Origin: an uncultured Aquabacterium sp.
GTDB lineage: Bacteria > Pseudomonadota > Gammaproteobacteria > Burkholderiales > Burkholderiaceae_C
Length of the DNA: 34,886 nt
Reading direction: 5' to 3'
Assembly: GCA_937864045.1 (NCBI GenBank)
Contig: CALMIF010000362.1
Coordinates: 1 to 34,886, forward strand
A program made the translations under genes and the position numbers. Positions 7,193 through 17,224 of this stretch are shown here, piece by piece. Position 1 is the first letter of the stretch. Each line of letters begins with the position of its first letter. The notes under the pieces were generated by a model, which worked only from the letters and a program-made list of their open reading frames with translations, made no database searches and was not told the DNA's origin.

Positions 7193-7237
7193 GTTCGCGG
7201 CGCCGCCAGGCGCCAGGCCGCGACCAGCGCGGCTGAT

Positions 7238-7278
7238 CCAAGCACAACGGCCCGGTTGAACCGGGCCGTTGTGCTTGG
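7238..7278. terminator. perfect bidirectional hairpin terminator
   Basis: A near-uninterrupted inverted repeat: left arm from 7238 (CCAAGCACAACGGCCCGG), right arm ending at 7278 (CCGGGCCGTTGTGCTTGG), with only a 3-5 base loop around 7256-7260. It stands 46 bases after the peptide stop and 31 bases before the end of the convergent DUF2892 gene, so it can end both transcripts. There is no long T-tract, as is common for such GC-rich hairpins. Confidence 0.85.
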
Positions 7279-7308
7279 GGCGGCACCGAGGCCGCCGATG
7301 CCTGCCGC

Positions 7309-7503
7309 TCAGGGGCGCTTGAGCGGGCAGGTGTTCAGGCCGATCAGCGGATAGGCCGGGCAGAAGCCGACCGCGCCGGTGAGCAGGGGCACCACGCCCA
7401 GCCAACCCCAGGCGCCGATGGTGCCGGTGGCGGCCAGGGCGATCAGGGCCAGGCCGGCGCCGATGCGCAGCAGGCGGTCGATGCCGCCGACGTTGTGTTT
7501 CAT
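7309..7503 (-). CDS. DUF2892 (YgaP-like) small inner-membrane protein
   Basis: 64 residues from the ATG at 7503, preceded by CTGGAGGA as ribosome site. The sequence opens with KHNVGGIDRLLRIGAGLALIAL and continues with two hydrophobic helices, GWLGVVPLLTGAVGFCPAYPLIGLNTC, which is the DUF2892 pattern (the membrane part of YgaP-like rhodaneses). Two conserved Cys lie at the ends of the second helix (FCPAYP and NTCPL). Family members are linked to sulfur or redox stress, but the function is not settled. A CRP-type operator lies about 68 bases upstream, directly after the convergently oriented end of the Crp/Fnr gene, which probably controls it. Confidence 0.85.
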   Translation of the reverse strand: MKHNVGGIDRLLRIGAGLALIALAATGTIGAWGWLGVVPLLTGAVGFCPAYPLIGLNTCPLKRP

Positions 7504-7570
7504 GCTGTCCTCCAGGTTGCGTCGGCCGATGCCGACGCAGCCCACTGTGCCCGGCCGCCGGCGTCTGGTC

Positions 7571-7586
7571 TGTGACCGCGGTCACC
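7571..7586. promoter_or_regulatory. CRP-type operator TGTGA-N6-TCACC
   Basis: TGTGACCGCGGTCACC contains a perfect 14-bp palindrome (7572-7585) and fits the CRP half-site pattern TGTGA-N6-TCACA at 9 of 10 specified bases. It lies in the 97-base gap between the Crp/Fnr gene and the DUF2892 gene, 68 bases upstream of the latter's start, a usual place for activation. The neighbouring regulator has the matching R-E-x-x-x-R recognition helix. Confidence 0.65.
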
Positions 7587-7600
7587 GGCGTGGGCCAGGC

Positions 7601-8278
7601 TCAGCGCGTGCCGGCCGCCAGGGCTCGCAGCGCGGCGGCGTCGAGGATCTCGATGCGCTCGCGGCCGGTGCGCAGCCAGCCCGCCCGCTCGAAGCGGCGC
7701 AGCAGCCGGGTGACGATCTCGCGCACCGTGCCCAGCTCGTCGGCCAGCGCCTGGTGCGTGCCAGCCACCACGGTGCCGTGGCCCAGAAGGGCGGCGGCCA
7801 GGCGCTGGTCCAGGCGCTGGAAGGCCACGGCCTCGGCCAGCGCCATCAGCTCGGCCAGGCGGTCGGCGAAGAGGCCGAACACATAACGTCGGAACGGCGC
7901 GGCCGCAGTCCACTGCTCGAAGCCTTCGGGCGCCAGCAGCACCAGCTCGGTGGGCTGCACCGTGTGGCCATGCGCCACCAGCAGGGCGTGGCCGAACAGG
8001 CAGGAGGTGGAGGCCACGCACAGCTCGCCGGGGCCGACGCGGTACAGCTCCAGCGAGCGGCCCTGCGGGTCGCCACGGGCCACCCGCACCTCGCCGCCCA
8101 GCACCATCGGAAAGCCCTGGCAGGGCGTGCCTTCGGTGAACAGCGGCTGCTGGGCCGGCACCTGCACATGGCGGGCATGCTCGGCCAGGACCTGGCGCAG
8201 CAGATTGCCCGGCAGGTCGCCCAGCACCGGGTACAGCGGCAGCAGGCGGTCGGCCAGGGCTTGGGGGGATGGTTTCAT
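7601..8278 (-). CDS. Crp/Fnr family transcriptional regulator
   Basis: 225 residues from the ATG at 8278. The N-terminal cyclic-nucleotide-binding-type beta barrel (about 15-115) includes PLFTEGTPCQGFPMVLGGEVRV and GELCVASTSCLFG. A long dimer helix follows, then a winged helix with GTHQALADELGTVREIVTRLLRRFERAGWL. The recognition helix reads R-E-I-V-T-R, matching Arg180, Glu181 and Arg185 of CRP that read TGTGA. The N-terminal four-Cys iron-sulfur arrangement of FNR is absent; Cys in the PCQGF and ELCVASTSC segments could sense redox or nitrosative stress (inference). It sits upstream of the DUF2892 gene on the same strand, with a CRP-like operator between them. Confidence 0.88.
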   Translation of the reverse strand: MKPSPQALADRLLPLYPVLGDLPGNLLRQVLAEHARHVQVPAQQPLFTEGTPCQGFPMVLGGEVRVARGDPQGRSLELYRVGPGELCVASTSCLFGHALLVAHGHTVQPTELVLLAPEGFEQWTAAAPFRRYVFGLFADRLAELMALAEAVAFQRLDQRLAAALLGHGTVVAGTHQALADELGTVREIVTRLLRRFERAGWLRTGRERIEILDAAALRALAAGTR

Positions 8279-8373
8279 GGGTGGCGGGCTATGGTTGCAA
8301 CTGAAGCAATCAATTGGCTGTTGGTGATAGTTTTGGACAAACTTGCGCCATCGTGGATTTCGGGAGTCCTGGC
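8279..8373. promoter_or_regulatory. divergent promoter region, crp/fnr-like and DUF2061 genes
   Basis: These 95 bases between divergent starts are visibly richer in A/T than the surroundings. A short dyad TTGC-N7-GCAA lies at 8295-8309 and CAATTG at about 8311-8316. No exact FNR box (TTGAT-N4-ATCAA) was found. A GGGAG ribosome site for the plus-strand gene ends this stretch. Confidence 0.4.
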
Positions 8374-8589
8374 ATGGCCAAGTCGGCAAGTTTCGGTGTG
8401 ATGCATGTGGTCATCGCCTTCGGCGTCAGCTATGCGCTCAGCGGCAGTGTGGCGGTGGCCGGTGCGATCACCCTGGTCGAGCCGGTGTGCAACACGGTGG
8501 CGCACTACTTCTTCGACCGCTGGTGGGCGCGGCGTCAGGCCGGTTCGGCCGGGCCCGGGGCGGCGCTGGCTCCGGCGGCCAGCGGCTGA
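8374..8589 (+). CDS. DUF2061 small membrane protein
   Basis: 71 residues from the ATG at 8374 (GGGAG ribosome site about 8 bases upstream). The sequence [24 protein letters not shown] followed by [27 protein letters not shown] matches the DUF2061 family: two hydrophobic helices with the VEP..NTVA.YFF.R.W signature. Function is unknown. It is divergent from the Crp/Fnr gene. Its last 55 bases overlap the 3' end of the convergent YkgJ-like gene, giving an Ala/Gly-rich tail after the conserved core. Confidence 0.85.
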   Translation: MAKSASFGVMHVVIAFGVSYALSGSVAVAGAITLVEPVCNTVAHYFFDRWWARRQAGSAGPGAALAPAASG

Positions 8590-8885
8590 GCCGCCGGGGC
8601 GGTCGCCGCCTCCAGGCACACCAGCCAGTGCATGGCGTGGGCGCGGCTGTCGCCGCACATCTCGGCCGAGGGCTGCAGCGAGCGGCAGACGTCGGGCCGT
8701 TCGGGCCGGCCGAAGATGCGGCAGCGGCCGGCGCCGTCCAGCTGCACGCAGGCCACGCCGGCCGGCTTGCCCAGCGGCATGCCGGGAATCGGCGAGCTGA
8801 TCGACGGCGCGGTGCAGCAGGCGGCGCAGCCGGGGCGGCAGGCGGGTTGGGCGGCCGGAGTGGCGTCGGTTCGGGCGGTGGACAT
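8535..8885 (-). CDS. YkgJ-family cysteine-cluster protein
   Basis: 116 residues from the ATG at 8885. The core shows [47 protein letters not shown] and AMHWLVCLE, i.e. the spaced Cys clusters of the YkgJ family, predicted to bind zinc or an iron-sulfur centre. Function is unknown. The last 20 or so residues are Ala/Pro-rich and overlap the DUF2061 gene on the other strand, so the C-terminus may be loosely constrained. The ribosome site is weak. Confidence 0.85.
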   Translation of the reverse strand: MSTARTDATPAAQPACRPGCAACCTAPSISSPIPGMPLGKPAGVACVQLDGAGRCRIFGRPERPDVCRSLQPSAEMCGDSRAHAMHWLVCLEAATAPAAQPLAAGASAAPGPAEPA

Positions 8886-8967
8886 CGGGTGGCAGGCGGT
8901 CAGCCGCGATCATCGCCGCAGGCAAGGCCATCACGCATGGCGGCCCCCCGCGCCGGGCCTGGGTTTT

Positions 8968-8973
8968 TACAAT
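8968..8973 (+). promoter_or_regulatory. probable -10 element of mnmG
   Basis: TACAAT preceded by a T-run (GGGTTTTTACAAT) stands out in GC-rich surroundings, 52 bases before the preferred mnmG start. No clear -35 is visible. Since an ATG at 8972 overlaps this element, it is unlikely to be the translation start. Confidence 0.5.
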
Positions 8974-9025
8974 GCGCACCCCACCCTGCCTGCGACGCGC
9001 CACGCCTGGCGCCCGCCCCCACACC

Positions 9026-10987
<1,962 letters not shown>

Positions 10988-10988
10988 G

Positions 10989-11687
10989 ATGGCAAACGAT
11001 TCCACCAGCAGTGCCAGCCGACGCCAGGCTCTGCAGCAAGCCGCCGGCCAACTCGACCTGCCGCTCGATGCCGCCCAGATCGACCTGCTGCTGGCCTATG
11101 TCGACCTGCTGCAGCGCTGGAACCGCGTCTACAACCTGACCGCCCTGCGTGACCCGGCCGAGATGCTGAGCCACCATCTGATCGACTGCCTGGCGGTGCT
11201 GCCACCGCTGCGTCGCTGGTGGGCCGGGCACACCGAGGGCACCAACCCGCCAGCCCGGGTGCTGGACGTGGGCAGCGGCGGTGGCCTGCCCGGCGTGGTG
11301 CTGGCGGCGCTGCAGCAGGGCTGGCAGATCGATTGCGTGGACACGGTGGCCAAGAAGGCGAGCTTCATCCGCCAGGTGGCCGCCGAGCTGCGGTTGACCG
11401 GGCTGCGGGGGCTGCATGCGCGGGTGGAATCACTGCCGGTGCCGCCGGGCGGCTACCCGTTGATCACGGCCCGGGCCTTTGCCTCGCTGGTCGACTTCAC
11501 GAATCTGACCCGCCCGCTGCTGGCGCCGGGCGGTGTCTGGATGGCCATGAAGGGCAAGCTGCCCTCGGACGAGCTGGCTGCCTTGCCCGCCGACATTGAC
11601 GTGTTTCACGTGGAACAACTGCAGGTGCCGGGGCTGGATGCCCAGCGTTGCCTGGTCTGGATGCGGCCGCGCCAGGCAGAGGCGTGA
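10989..11687 (+). CDS. rsmG: 16S rRNA (guanine-N7) methyltransferase RsmG
   Basis: 232 residues. The ATG at 10989 lies one base after the mnmG stop, so the two are coupled. The sequence has the RsmG N-terminal helices (LLLAYVDLLQRWNRVYNLTALRDPAEMLSHHLIDCLAV in pieces), the SAM-binding motif VLDVGSGGGLPGVVLA, DTVAKKASFIRQ and ITARAFASL. It methylates G527 (E. coli numbering) of 16S rRNA. The 3' end contains a one-mismatch parS site read as DVFHVEQL. Confidence 0.95.
   Translation: MANDSTSSASRRQALQQAAGQLDLPLDAAQIDLLLAYVDLLQRWNRVYNLTALRDPAEMLSHHLIDCLAVLPPLRRWWAGHTEGTNPPARVLDVGSGGGLPGVVLAALQQGWQIDCVDTVAKKASFIRQVAAELRLTGLRGLHARVESLPVPPGGYPLITARAFASLVDFTNLTRPLLAPGGVWMAMKGKLPSDELAALPADIDVFHVEQLQVPGLDAQRCLVWMRPRQAEA
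11602..11617. promoter_or_regulatory. parS: parS site with one mismatch
   Basis: TGTTTCACGTGGAACA differs from the consensus at one base (G for A in the right arm). It lies 957 bases from the perfect site and about 150 bases before parA. The right-arm change avoids altering the Val-Glu codons of rsmG. Confidence 0.88.
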
Positions 11688-11768
11688 TCAGGGGGTGATT
11701 CCCTGATCGCCTCGAAACTGCGGCGGACGGCGACAAACCCGGCCTGACCCAGCGGCGATACTCCCGGC

Positions 11769-12563
11769 ATGGCCCAAGTTTTCTGCATCGCAAACCAGAA
11801 GGGTGGCGTCGGCAAGACGACCACCACCGTGAACCTGGCCGCCGGCCTGGCCCGCCTGGGCCAGCGCGTGCTGGTGGTCGACCTGGACCCGCAGGGCAAC
11901 GCGACCATGGGCTCGGGCATCGACAAGCGCGAGATGGACCTGTCGGTCTACGACGTGCTGCTCGAATCGGCCAGCGTGGTCCAGGCCGCCCGGCGCAGTG
12001 AAGCCGGTGGCTACGACGTGCTGGGCGCCAACCGCGAACTGGCCGGCGCCGAGGTGGAGCTGGTGGGCCTGGACCACCGCAACCTGCGCCTGCGCCGCGC
12101 GCTGGAGGCGGCAGCGCAAGACGCCGCGGGTGGCTACGACTTTGTGCTGATCGATTGCCCGCCCAGCTTGAGCCTGCTGACGCTCAACGGCCTGTGCAGC
12201 GCCCATGGCGTGCTGGTGCCGATGCAGTGCGAGTACTTCGCGCTGGAGGGCCTGTCCGACCTGGTCAACACCATCAAGCAGGTGCACGCCAACCTCAACC
12301 GCGACCTGCAGGTCATCGGCCTGCTGCGGGTGATGTTCGACCCGCGCATCACCCTGCAGCAGCAGGTCAGCGAGCAGCTGAAGGCGCATTTCGGCGAGAA
12401 GGTGTTCAACGCGGTGATTCCGCGCAACGTGCGCCTGGCCGAGGCGCCCAGCTACGGCCAGCCCGGCGTGGTGTTCGACGCGGCGGCCAAGGGTGCCCAG
12501 GCCTACCTGGCCTTCGCCGAAGAATTGCTGCAGCGCATCAAGACGATGAAGCGCGGCGTCTGA
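11769..12563 (+). CDS. parA: chromosome-partitioning ATPase ParA/Soj
   Basis: 264 residues, the short Soj-type ParA without an N-terminal DNA-binding extension. The deviant Walker A is KGGVGKTTTT with the signature Lys11 and catalytic Lys16; then come VVDLDPQGNAT and the Walker B region FVLIDCPPSLSLLT. It forms ATP dimers on the nucleoid and moves ParB-parS complexes. An 81-base gap separates it from rsmG, with GATACT near 11755 as a possible -10. The GNAT gene follows 23 bases later. The expected parB is not found here or anywhere in the window. Confidence 0.95.
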   Translation: MAQVFCIANQKGGVGKTTTTVNLAAGLARLGQRVLVVDLDPQGNATMGSGIDKREMDLSVYDVLLESASVVQAARRSEAGGYDVLGANRELAGAEVELVGLDHRNLRLRRALEAAAQDAAGGYDFVLIDCPPSLSLLTLNGLCSAHGVLVPMQCEYFALEGLSDLVNTIKQVHANLNRDLQVIGLLRVMFDPRITLQQQVSEQLKAHFGEKVFNAVIPRNVRLAEAPSYGQPGVVFDAAAKGAQAYLAFAEELLQRIKTMKRGV

Positions 12564-12586
12564 GTCGCGGGCGGAGAGGTGCAAGC

Positions 12587-13381
12587 ATGACGGGCACACG
12601 CATCGAGACCCAGTTGCCCGACGCGCTGCTGTCGCGCATCGAGGATGCCGGCATCAACGCCAGCGCCCCGCCGCAGCAGCGCTGGGTCGATGGCTGGCTG
12701 CTGCGCTATTCGCCCGGCAAGGCCAAGCGCGCCCGCTGCGTGCAGGCGGTGGCGGCCGGCCGCCTGCCGCTGGATCAGCGCCTGGCGCTGTGCCAGGCGG
12801 TGATGGCCGGGGCCGGCCTGCCGCTGGTGGTGCGCATCACGCCCTTCAGCCTGCCGGCGGGGTTGGACGAGGCCCTGGCCGCGCTGGGCTGGGCCCGCTT
12901 CGACGACACCCGGGTGATGGTGGCCCCGCAGTGCCCGGCGCAGGCCGAGCCGGTGCCCGCCGGCCTGCTGTGGCAGCCGCTGGACGGCGCAGCCTATGCC
13001 GAGGTCGTGGGCGCGCTGCGCGGCTCACCCGCGGCGCAGCGCGAGGCCCATGCCCAGCGCCTGGCGCTGTCGCCCGTGCCCTACCAGGGCTGGGTGCTGC
13101 GCCGCGCCGCCGACGGCCGGGTGCTGGCCTGCGGCCAGAGTGCCGCCGAGGCCGACCTGGTCGGCCTGTACGACGTCTTCACCGACCCGCAGGCGCGTGG
13201 CCAGGGGCTGGCGCGCATCCTGTGCAGCCGCCTGCTGGCCCAGGCCCATGCGGCCGGCGCCCGCACGGCCTACCTGCAGGTGGACGCGGACAACCACCCG
13301 GCGCGGCACATCTACCGCCGCCTGGGCTTTGCCGACGCCTACGCCTACCACTACCGCAGCCCGGCAGCCGACCCGGACTGA
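12587..13381 (+). CDS. GNAT-family N-acetyltransferase in the parA operon
   Basis: 264 residues with a GGAGAGG ribosome site before the ATG at 12587. The C-terminal half is a GNAT domain: LVGLYDVFTDPQARGQGLARILCSRLL gives the acetyl-CoA loop (R-G-Q-G-L-A) and YLQVDADNHPARHIYRRLGF the last strand and helix. The N-terminal half (RWVDGWLLRYSPGKAKRARCVQAV) is typical of two-domain GNATs related to those coded beside parA in Burkholderiales. Substrate is unknown. It is likely co-transcribed with parA and ends 32 bases before a hairpin terminator. Confidence 0.88.
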   Translation: MTGTRIETQLPDALLSRIEDAGINASAPPQQRWVDGWLLRYSPGKAKRARCVQAVAAGRLPLDQRLALCQAVMAGAGLPLVVRITPFSLPAGLDEALAALGWARFDDTRVMVAPQCPAQAEPVPAGLLWQPLDGAAYAEVVGALRGSPAAQREAHAQRLALSPVPYQGWVLRRAADGRVLACGQSAAEADLVGLYDVFTDPQARGQGLARILCSRLLAQAHAAGARTAYLQVDADNHPARHIYRRLGFADAYAYHYRSPAADPD

Positions 13382-13412
13382 CCGCCACGCGGCGCGCCGG
13401 GGCCACCCTTTG

Positions 13413-13450
13413 TGAGCAGCCACTGACGCCACGCGGCCTGTGGCTGCTCA
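13413..13450 (+). terminator. hairpin terminator after the parA-GNAT unit
   Basis: Perfect 11-bp arms TGAGCAGCCAC and GTGGCTGCTCA flank a 16-base loop, followed by a short AGTTT. It lies just after the GNAT stop and before the GGDEF-EAL gene, indicating the latter has its own transcript. Confidence 0.7.
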
Positions 13451-13603
13451 AGTTTGCCGGGCTGCACCCGATACCGATCGGGCAGAGGGCGGTTGCATGG
13501 TGCAGCGCCCCGCCTGCCGGAGCCCTGCTTGCGCCCTGCCCGCCGACCCGTCCAGCCCGTGCCGCCGCCGCGCCGCCGGCTGCGCCGTGGGCGGCCGCCG
13601 TGC

Positions 13604-15751
13604 GTGCCGGCCGGGCCGTCGCCAGCCGTCCTGCTCGATGCCCTGCCGCACGGCGTGGTGCTTCGCGACGCCCGCGGTCGCATGGTGCACGGCAACCCGG
13701 CCGCCAGCGCCCTGCTGCAGCTGGCACCGGCACAGCTGATGGAGCAGGCGCCGCCCGACCCGGGCTGGCAGATCATGCATGCCGACGGCCGGCCGATGGC
13801 GCCGGCCGAGCGGCCCTCGGAGCGGGCGCTGGCCCTGGGCCAGGACCTGGCCGATGCGCTGATGGGCGTGGGCCTGCCCGATGGCCGCACCCGCTGGCTG
13901 GCGGCCAGCGTGGCGCTGCTGCGCAATGCCGTCGGTGATGTCACCGGCTCGCTGGCCTGCCTGGCCGACGTGACCACCCAGCACCGCCAGCTGGCGCTGC
14001 TGGAACACACCATCGACGCCGCCGGCCTGGGCACCTGGGAATGGGACATGCGTGCCGGCGCCATGGTCTGCAACGACCGCCTGCTGCATGCCCTGGGCTA
14101 CCGCCGCGGCGAGGTGGGCCTGACCCAGCGCGAATGGCGCGCCCTGGTGCATCCCGACAGCCGCCGCGCCTGGGGCCGCGCCCTGCACATCCACCTGCAG
14201 GACCCGCGCCAGCCCTGCCGGGTGGAGCTGCGCGTGCGCCGGCCCGACGGCACCTGGGCCGACGTGGTGTCCTGCGGCGTGCTGATCGAGCGCACGCCCG
14301 ACGGCCAGCCGCTGCGCATGGCCGGCATCCACATCGACATGACCGAGCAGGTGCAGATGCAGGCCATGTTGCGCCATGCCGCCCGCACCGACGGCCTGAC
14401 CCAGCTGCCCAACCGCGCCGCGGTGTTCGACCAGGTGCAGCAGGCGGTGGAGCGCGCCGCGCGCCAGCCCGGCTTCGGCTACGCGGTGCTGTTCATGGAC
14501 TTCGACCGCTTCAAGCAGACCAACGACACCCTGGGCCATGCCGCCGGCGACGAGCTGCTGTGCCAGATCGCCCAGCGCCTGCGCAGCGCGCTGCGCCATG
14601 GCGACGGCGTGTCGCGCGGCAACTTCGCCTTCGACGACGAGCAGGCCGATGCGGACGGCGTGCAGCACACGGCCGGGCGCATCGGCGGCGACGAGTTCGT
14701 GGTGCTGCTCGAAGGCATTCCCGACCGCGAGGCCGCCTGCGCGGTGGCGCGGCGGCTGCTGGCGGTGCTGGCCGCGCCCTACACCATCGGCAGCAGCATC
14801 GTGCATTCCACCGCCAGCATCGGCATCGTCACCAGCGAAGAAGCGGCCAACGACGCGCACACGGTGATGCGCGACGCCGACACCGCGATGTACGAGGCCA
14901 AGCGTGCCGGACGGGCGCGCTACGTGGTGTTCCACCCGTCGATGCACGAGAAGCTGGCGCGCAGCGTGGCCACCGAGGCCGACCTGCGCCTGGCCCTGCA
15001 GCGCGACGAGCTGTTCGTGGTCTACCAGCCGGTGGTCGACCTGCAAGGCAGCGGGCCCTGCGGCGTGGAGGCCCTGGTGCGCTGGCGCCACCCGGTGCGC
15101 GGCCTGGTCAGCCCGCTGGACTTCATCCCGGTGGCCGAGGAATCGGGCCTCATCGCCGCGCTGGGCGCCTTCGTGCTGCGCAGCGCCTGCGGCCAGCTGG
15201 CCGAGTGGCGCCGGCGCCTGGGCGGGCTGGCGCCGGCCAGCGTGGCGGTCAACCTGTCGGCGGTGCAACTGCGCCTGCCCGGGCTGGCAGCCGACGTGCA
15301 GGCCATCCTGGCCGACAGCGGCCTGGCGCCCGCCGCCCTGCAGCTGGAGGTGACCGAAAGCCTGGCCGCGCAGGACGAGACCGCCCGCGAGCGGCTGCGC
15401 GAGATCAAGGCCCTGGGCGTGCGCATCGCGCTGGACGACTTCGGCACCGGTTATTCCTCGCTGGCCTGCCTGCACCAGCTGCCGTTGGACACGGTGAAGA
15501 TCGACCGCAGCTTCGTCAGCCATGCCGAGGCCAGCGACTACCACCGCGTGCTGATCGAGGCCACCATCCGCGTCGCCCGCACCCTGGGCATGGACACGGT
15601 GGCCGAGGGCATCGAGACGCCCAGCCAGGCTGCCCTGCTGCGCCGCCTGGACTGCGGCCGCGGCCAGGGCTACCTGTGGTCGCCGCCACTGGCGTCCGAT
15701 GCGCTGGAACGCTGGCTGCTGGCGTCAAAAGCCGGGCGCGTCGCCGCTTGA
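13604..15751 (+). CDS. PAS-PAS-GGDEF-EAL cyclic-di-GMP signalling protein
   Basis: About 715 residues if the GTG at 13604 is used. The frame is open back to a TTG at 13454 but that extension is Arg/Pro-rich and not protein-like. An ATG with a good ribosome site at 13497 is in a different frame, so the true start or an N-terminal lesion is unresolved. PAS-like segments (AVLLDALPHGVVLRD; LGTWEWDMRAGAMVCND) precede a GGDEF domain with intact RIGGDEFVV but no RxxD inhibitory site, and an insert of about 25 acidic residues just before it. The EAL domain is complete: YQPVVDL, CGVEALVRWRHP, NLSAVQL, EVTES, ALDDFGTGYSSL, KIDRSFV. Either synthesis or hydrolysis is possible. It occupies the place where parB would be expected. 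Confidence 0.9.
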   Translation: MPAGPSPAVLLDALPHGVVLRDARGRMVHGNPAASALLQLAPAQLMEQAPPDPGWQIMHADGRPMAPAERPSERALALGQDLADALMGVGLPDGRTRWLAASVALLRNAVGDVTGSLACLADVTTQHRQLALLEHTIDAAGLGTWEWDMRAGAMVCNDRLLHALGYRRGEVGLTQREWRALVHPDSRRAWGRALHIHLQDPRQPCRVELRVRRPDGTWADVVSCGVLIERTPDGQPLRMAGIHIDMTEQVQMQAMLRHAARTDGLTQLPNRAAVFDQVQQAVERAARQPGFGYAVLFMDFDRFKQTNDTLGHAAGDELLCQIAQRLRSALRHGDGVSRGNFAFDDEQADADGVQHTAGRIGGDEFVVLLEGIPDREAACAVARRLLAVLAAPYTIGSSIVHSTASIGIVTSEEAANDAHTVMRDADTAMYEAKRAGRARYVVFHPSMHEKLARSVATEADLRLALQRDELFVVYQPVVDLQGSGPCGVEALVRWRHPVRGLVSPLDFIPVAEESGLIAALGAFVLRSACGQLAEWRRRLGGLAPASVAVNLSAVQLRLPGLAADVQAILADSGLAPAALQLEVTESLAAQDETARERLREIKALGVRIALDDFGTGYSSLACLHQLPLDTVKIDRSFVSHAEASDYHRVLIEATIRVARTLGMDTVAEGIETPSQAALLRRLDCGRGQGYLWSPPLASDALERWLLASKAGRVAA

Positions 15752-15773
15752 GCCTGGCGCCGGCCGCTCACAT

Positions 15774-17042
15774 TCAAGGATAGAGCCCGCGCTCCTGCCG
15801 TGCCGACAGGATGCGCTCGCAGGCCACCGCGAAGGTGGCGGTGCGCAGGCTGATCTTGTGGCGGTCGGCCGTGTCCCAGATGTTGGCCAGCGCGCCGACC
15901 ATGATCTTGTCGAGCCGGGCGTTGATCTCGTCCTCGGTCCAGAAGAACGACGAGAAGTCCTGCACCCACTCGAAGTAGCTCACCGTCACGCCGCCGGCGT
16001 TGCAGATCACGTCGGGCACCACCAGCACGCCGCGCTCGGCCAGCACGTCGTCGGCCGCCGCGCCGGTCGGGCCGTTGGCGCCTTCGAGCACCAGCTTCGC
16101 CTTCAGCCGGTTGGCACGGGCGGCGGTGATCTGGTTCTCCAGTGCCGCCGGCACCAGGATCTCGCAGTCCACATCCCAGAAGTGCTCGGGGTCGATGGCC
16201 TCGGCGCCGGCAAAGCCGACCACGCCGCCGGTGGCCTTCACATGGGCCTGCAGCGCCGCCACGTCCAGCCCGCCGCCGTGGAAGACGGCGCCGCTGTGGT
16301 CCTGCACCGCCACCACCTGGGTGCCCGCCGCGGCGAACAGCTCGGCCGCCGACGAGCCCACGTTGCCGAAGCCCTGCACCGCCACCCGCGCGCCGTCCAG
16401 CGCCAGGCCGATGCGGCGCGCCGCCTCGCGCCCGGTGACGAACACGCCGCGGCCGGTGGCCTTCACCCGCCCCAGGCTGCCGCCCAGGTGCAGCGGCTTG
16501 CCGGTGACCACGCCGGTGGCGGTGGCGCCGGTGTTCATCGAGTAGGTGTCCATCATCCAGGCCATGATCTGGCCGTTGGTGTTCACGTCCGGCGCCGGGA
16601 TGTCCTGCTGCGGGCCGATGATGATGCCGATCTCGCTGGTGTAGCGGCGCGTCATCTTCTCCAGCTCCTTCTGGCTGAGCTGCTTGGGGTCGACGCGGAT
16701 GCCGCCCTTGGCGCCGCCGTAGGGCAGGTTCACGGCGGCGTTCTTGATGCTCATCCAGGCCGACAGCGCCATCACCTCCTCCAGCGTCACGTCGGGGTGG
16801 TAGCGCACGCCGCCCTTGCCGGGGCCGCGCGTCAGGCTGTGCTGCACGCGGTAACCCTCGAAGTGCGCGACCGTGCCGTTGTCCAGTTCGATCGGGATGT
16901 CGACGATCAGCGCCCGCTTGGGGCGCTTGAGTGTCTCGGCCCAGCGCGCCAGGTGGCCCAGGTAGGGCAGCACGCGGTCGATCTGCGACAGGTAGGTGCC
17001 CCAGGGGCTGTCGGCGGTCGGGTGCACGTAGGAAAGGCTCAT
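15774..17042 (-). CDS. gdhA: Glu/Leu/Phe/Val dehydrogenase (glutamate dehydrogenase)
   Basis: 422 residues from the ATG at 17042 (GAGGA upstream). Family motifs in order: [24 protein letters not shown], the catalytic Lys in [32 protein letters not shown], the Rossmann motif [16 protein letters not shown], and [16 protein letters not shown]. Length and motifs fit an NAD-type glutamate dehydrogenase, which interconverts glutamate and 2-oxoglutarate plus ammonia in the cytosol. It is convergent with the GGDEF-EAL gene (22 bases apart). The 182-base gap upstream contains a hairpin. Confidence 0.93.
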   Translation of the reverse strand: MSLSYVHPTADSPWGTYLSQIDRVLPYLGHLARWAETLKRPKRALIVDIPIELDNGTVAHFEGYRVQHSLTRGPGKGGVRYHPDVTLEEVMALSAWMSIKNAAVNLPYGGAKGGIRVDPKQLSQKELEKMTRRYTSEIGIIIGPQQDIPAPDVNTNGQIMAWMMDTYSMNTGATATGVVTGKPLHLGGSLGRVKATGRGVFVTGREAARRIGLALDGARVAVQGFGNVGSSAAELFAAAGTQVVAVQDHSGAVFHGGGLDVAALQAHVKATGGVVGFAGAEAIDPEHFWDVDCEILVPAALENQITAARANRLKAKLVLEGANGPTGAAADDVLAERGVLVVPDVICNAGGVTVSYFEWVQDFSSFFWTEDEINARLDKIMVGALANIWDTADRHKISLRTATFAVACERILSARQERGLYP

Positions 17043-17105
17043 GGTCTTGTCGTCCTCGGTCGGTGGTGGGGGCCCCCGTTGACGGGCGGCGGCTCGTGAC
17101 CGCAC

Positions 17106-17127
17106 GCGCCCCGGGGGTTAGGGGCGC
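17106..17127. terminator. hairpin between the MarR gene end and gdhA start
   Basis: Arms GCGCCCC and GGGGCGC around an 8-base loop. It lies after the MarR stop (minus strand) and 64 bases upstream of gdhA, so it may end the MarR transcript. No T-tract is present; a role in the gdhA leader is an alternative. Confidence 0.4.
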
Positions 17128-17224
17128 AATGTAGGCGTGTCGGCCAGCGGGCGGCGGGGTTATGCGCCGATTGCATGAGGCCGCATGCCGGCGTCATGGC
17201 CGGCACCGGCGGGTTCACGGCGAT

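Noticed and set aside
7042..7245. A minus-strand frame with three QPLFG repeats antisense to the peptide gene
   Set aside because: The repeats are the mirror of the plus-strand ones. On the plus strand the differences are all silent and there is a ribosome site, a promoter and a terminator in the right order; none of these is seen for the minus strand.
8972..9025. ATG at 8972 as the mnmG start
   Set aside because: It overlaps a TACAAT -10 element and would add a non-family N-terminal extension; the GTG at 9026 gives the usual MnmG beginning.
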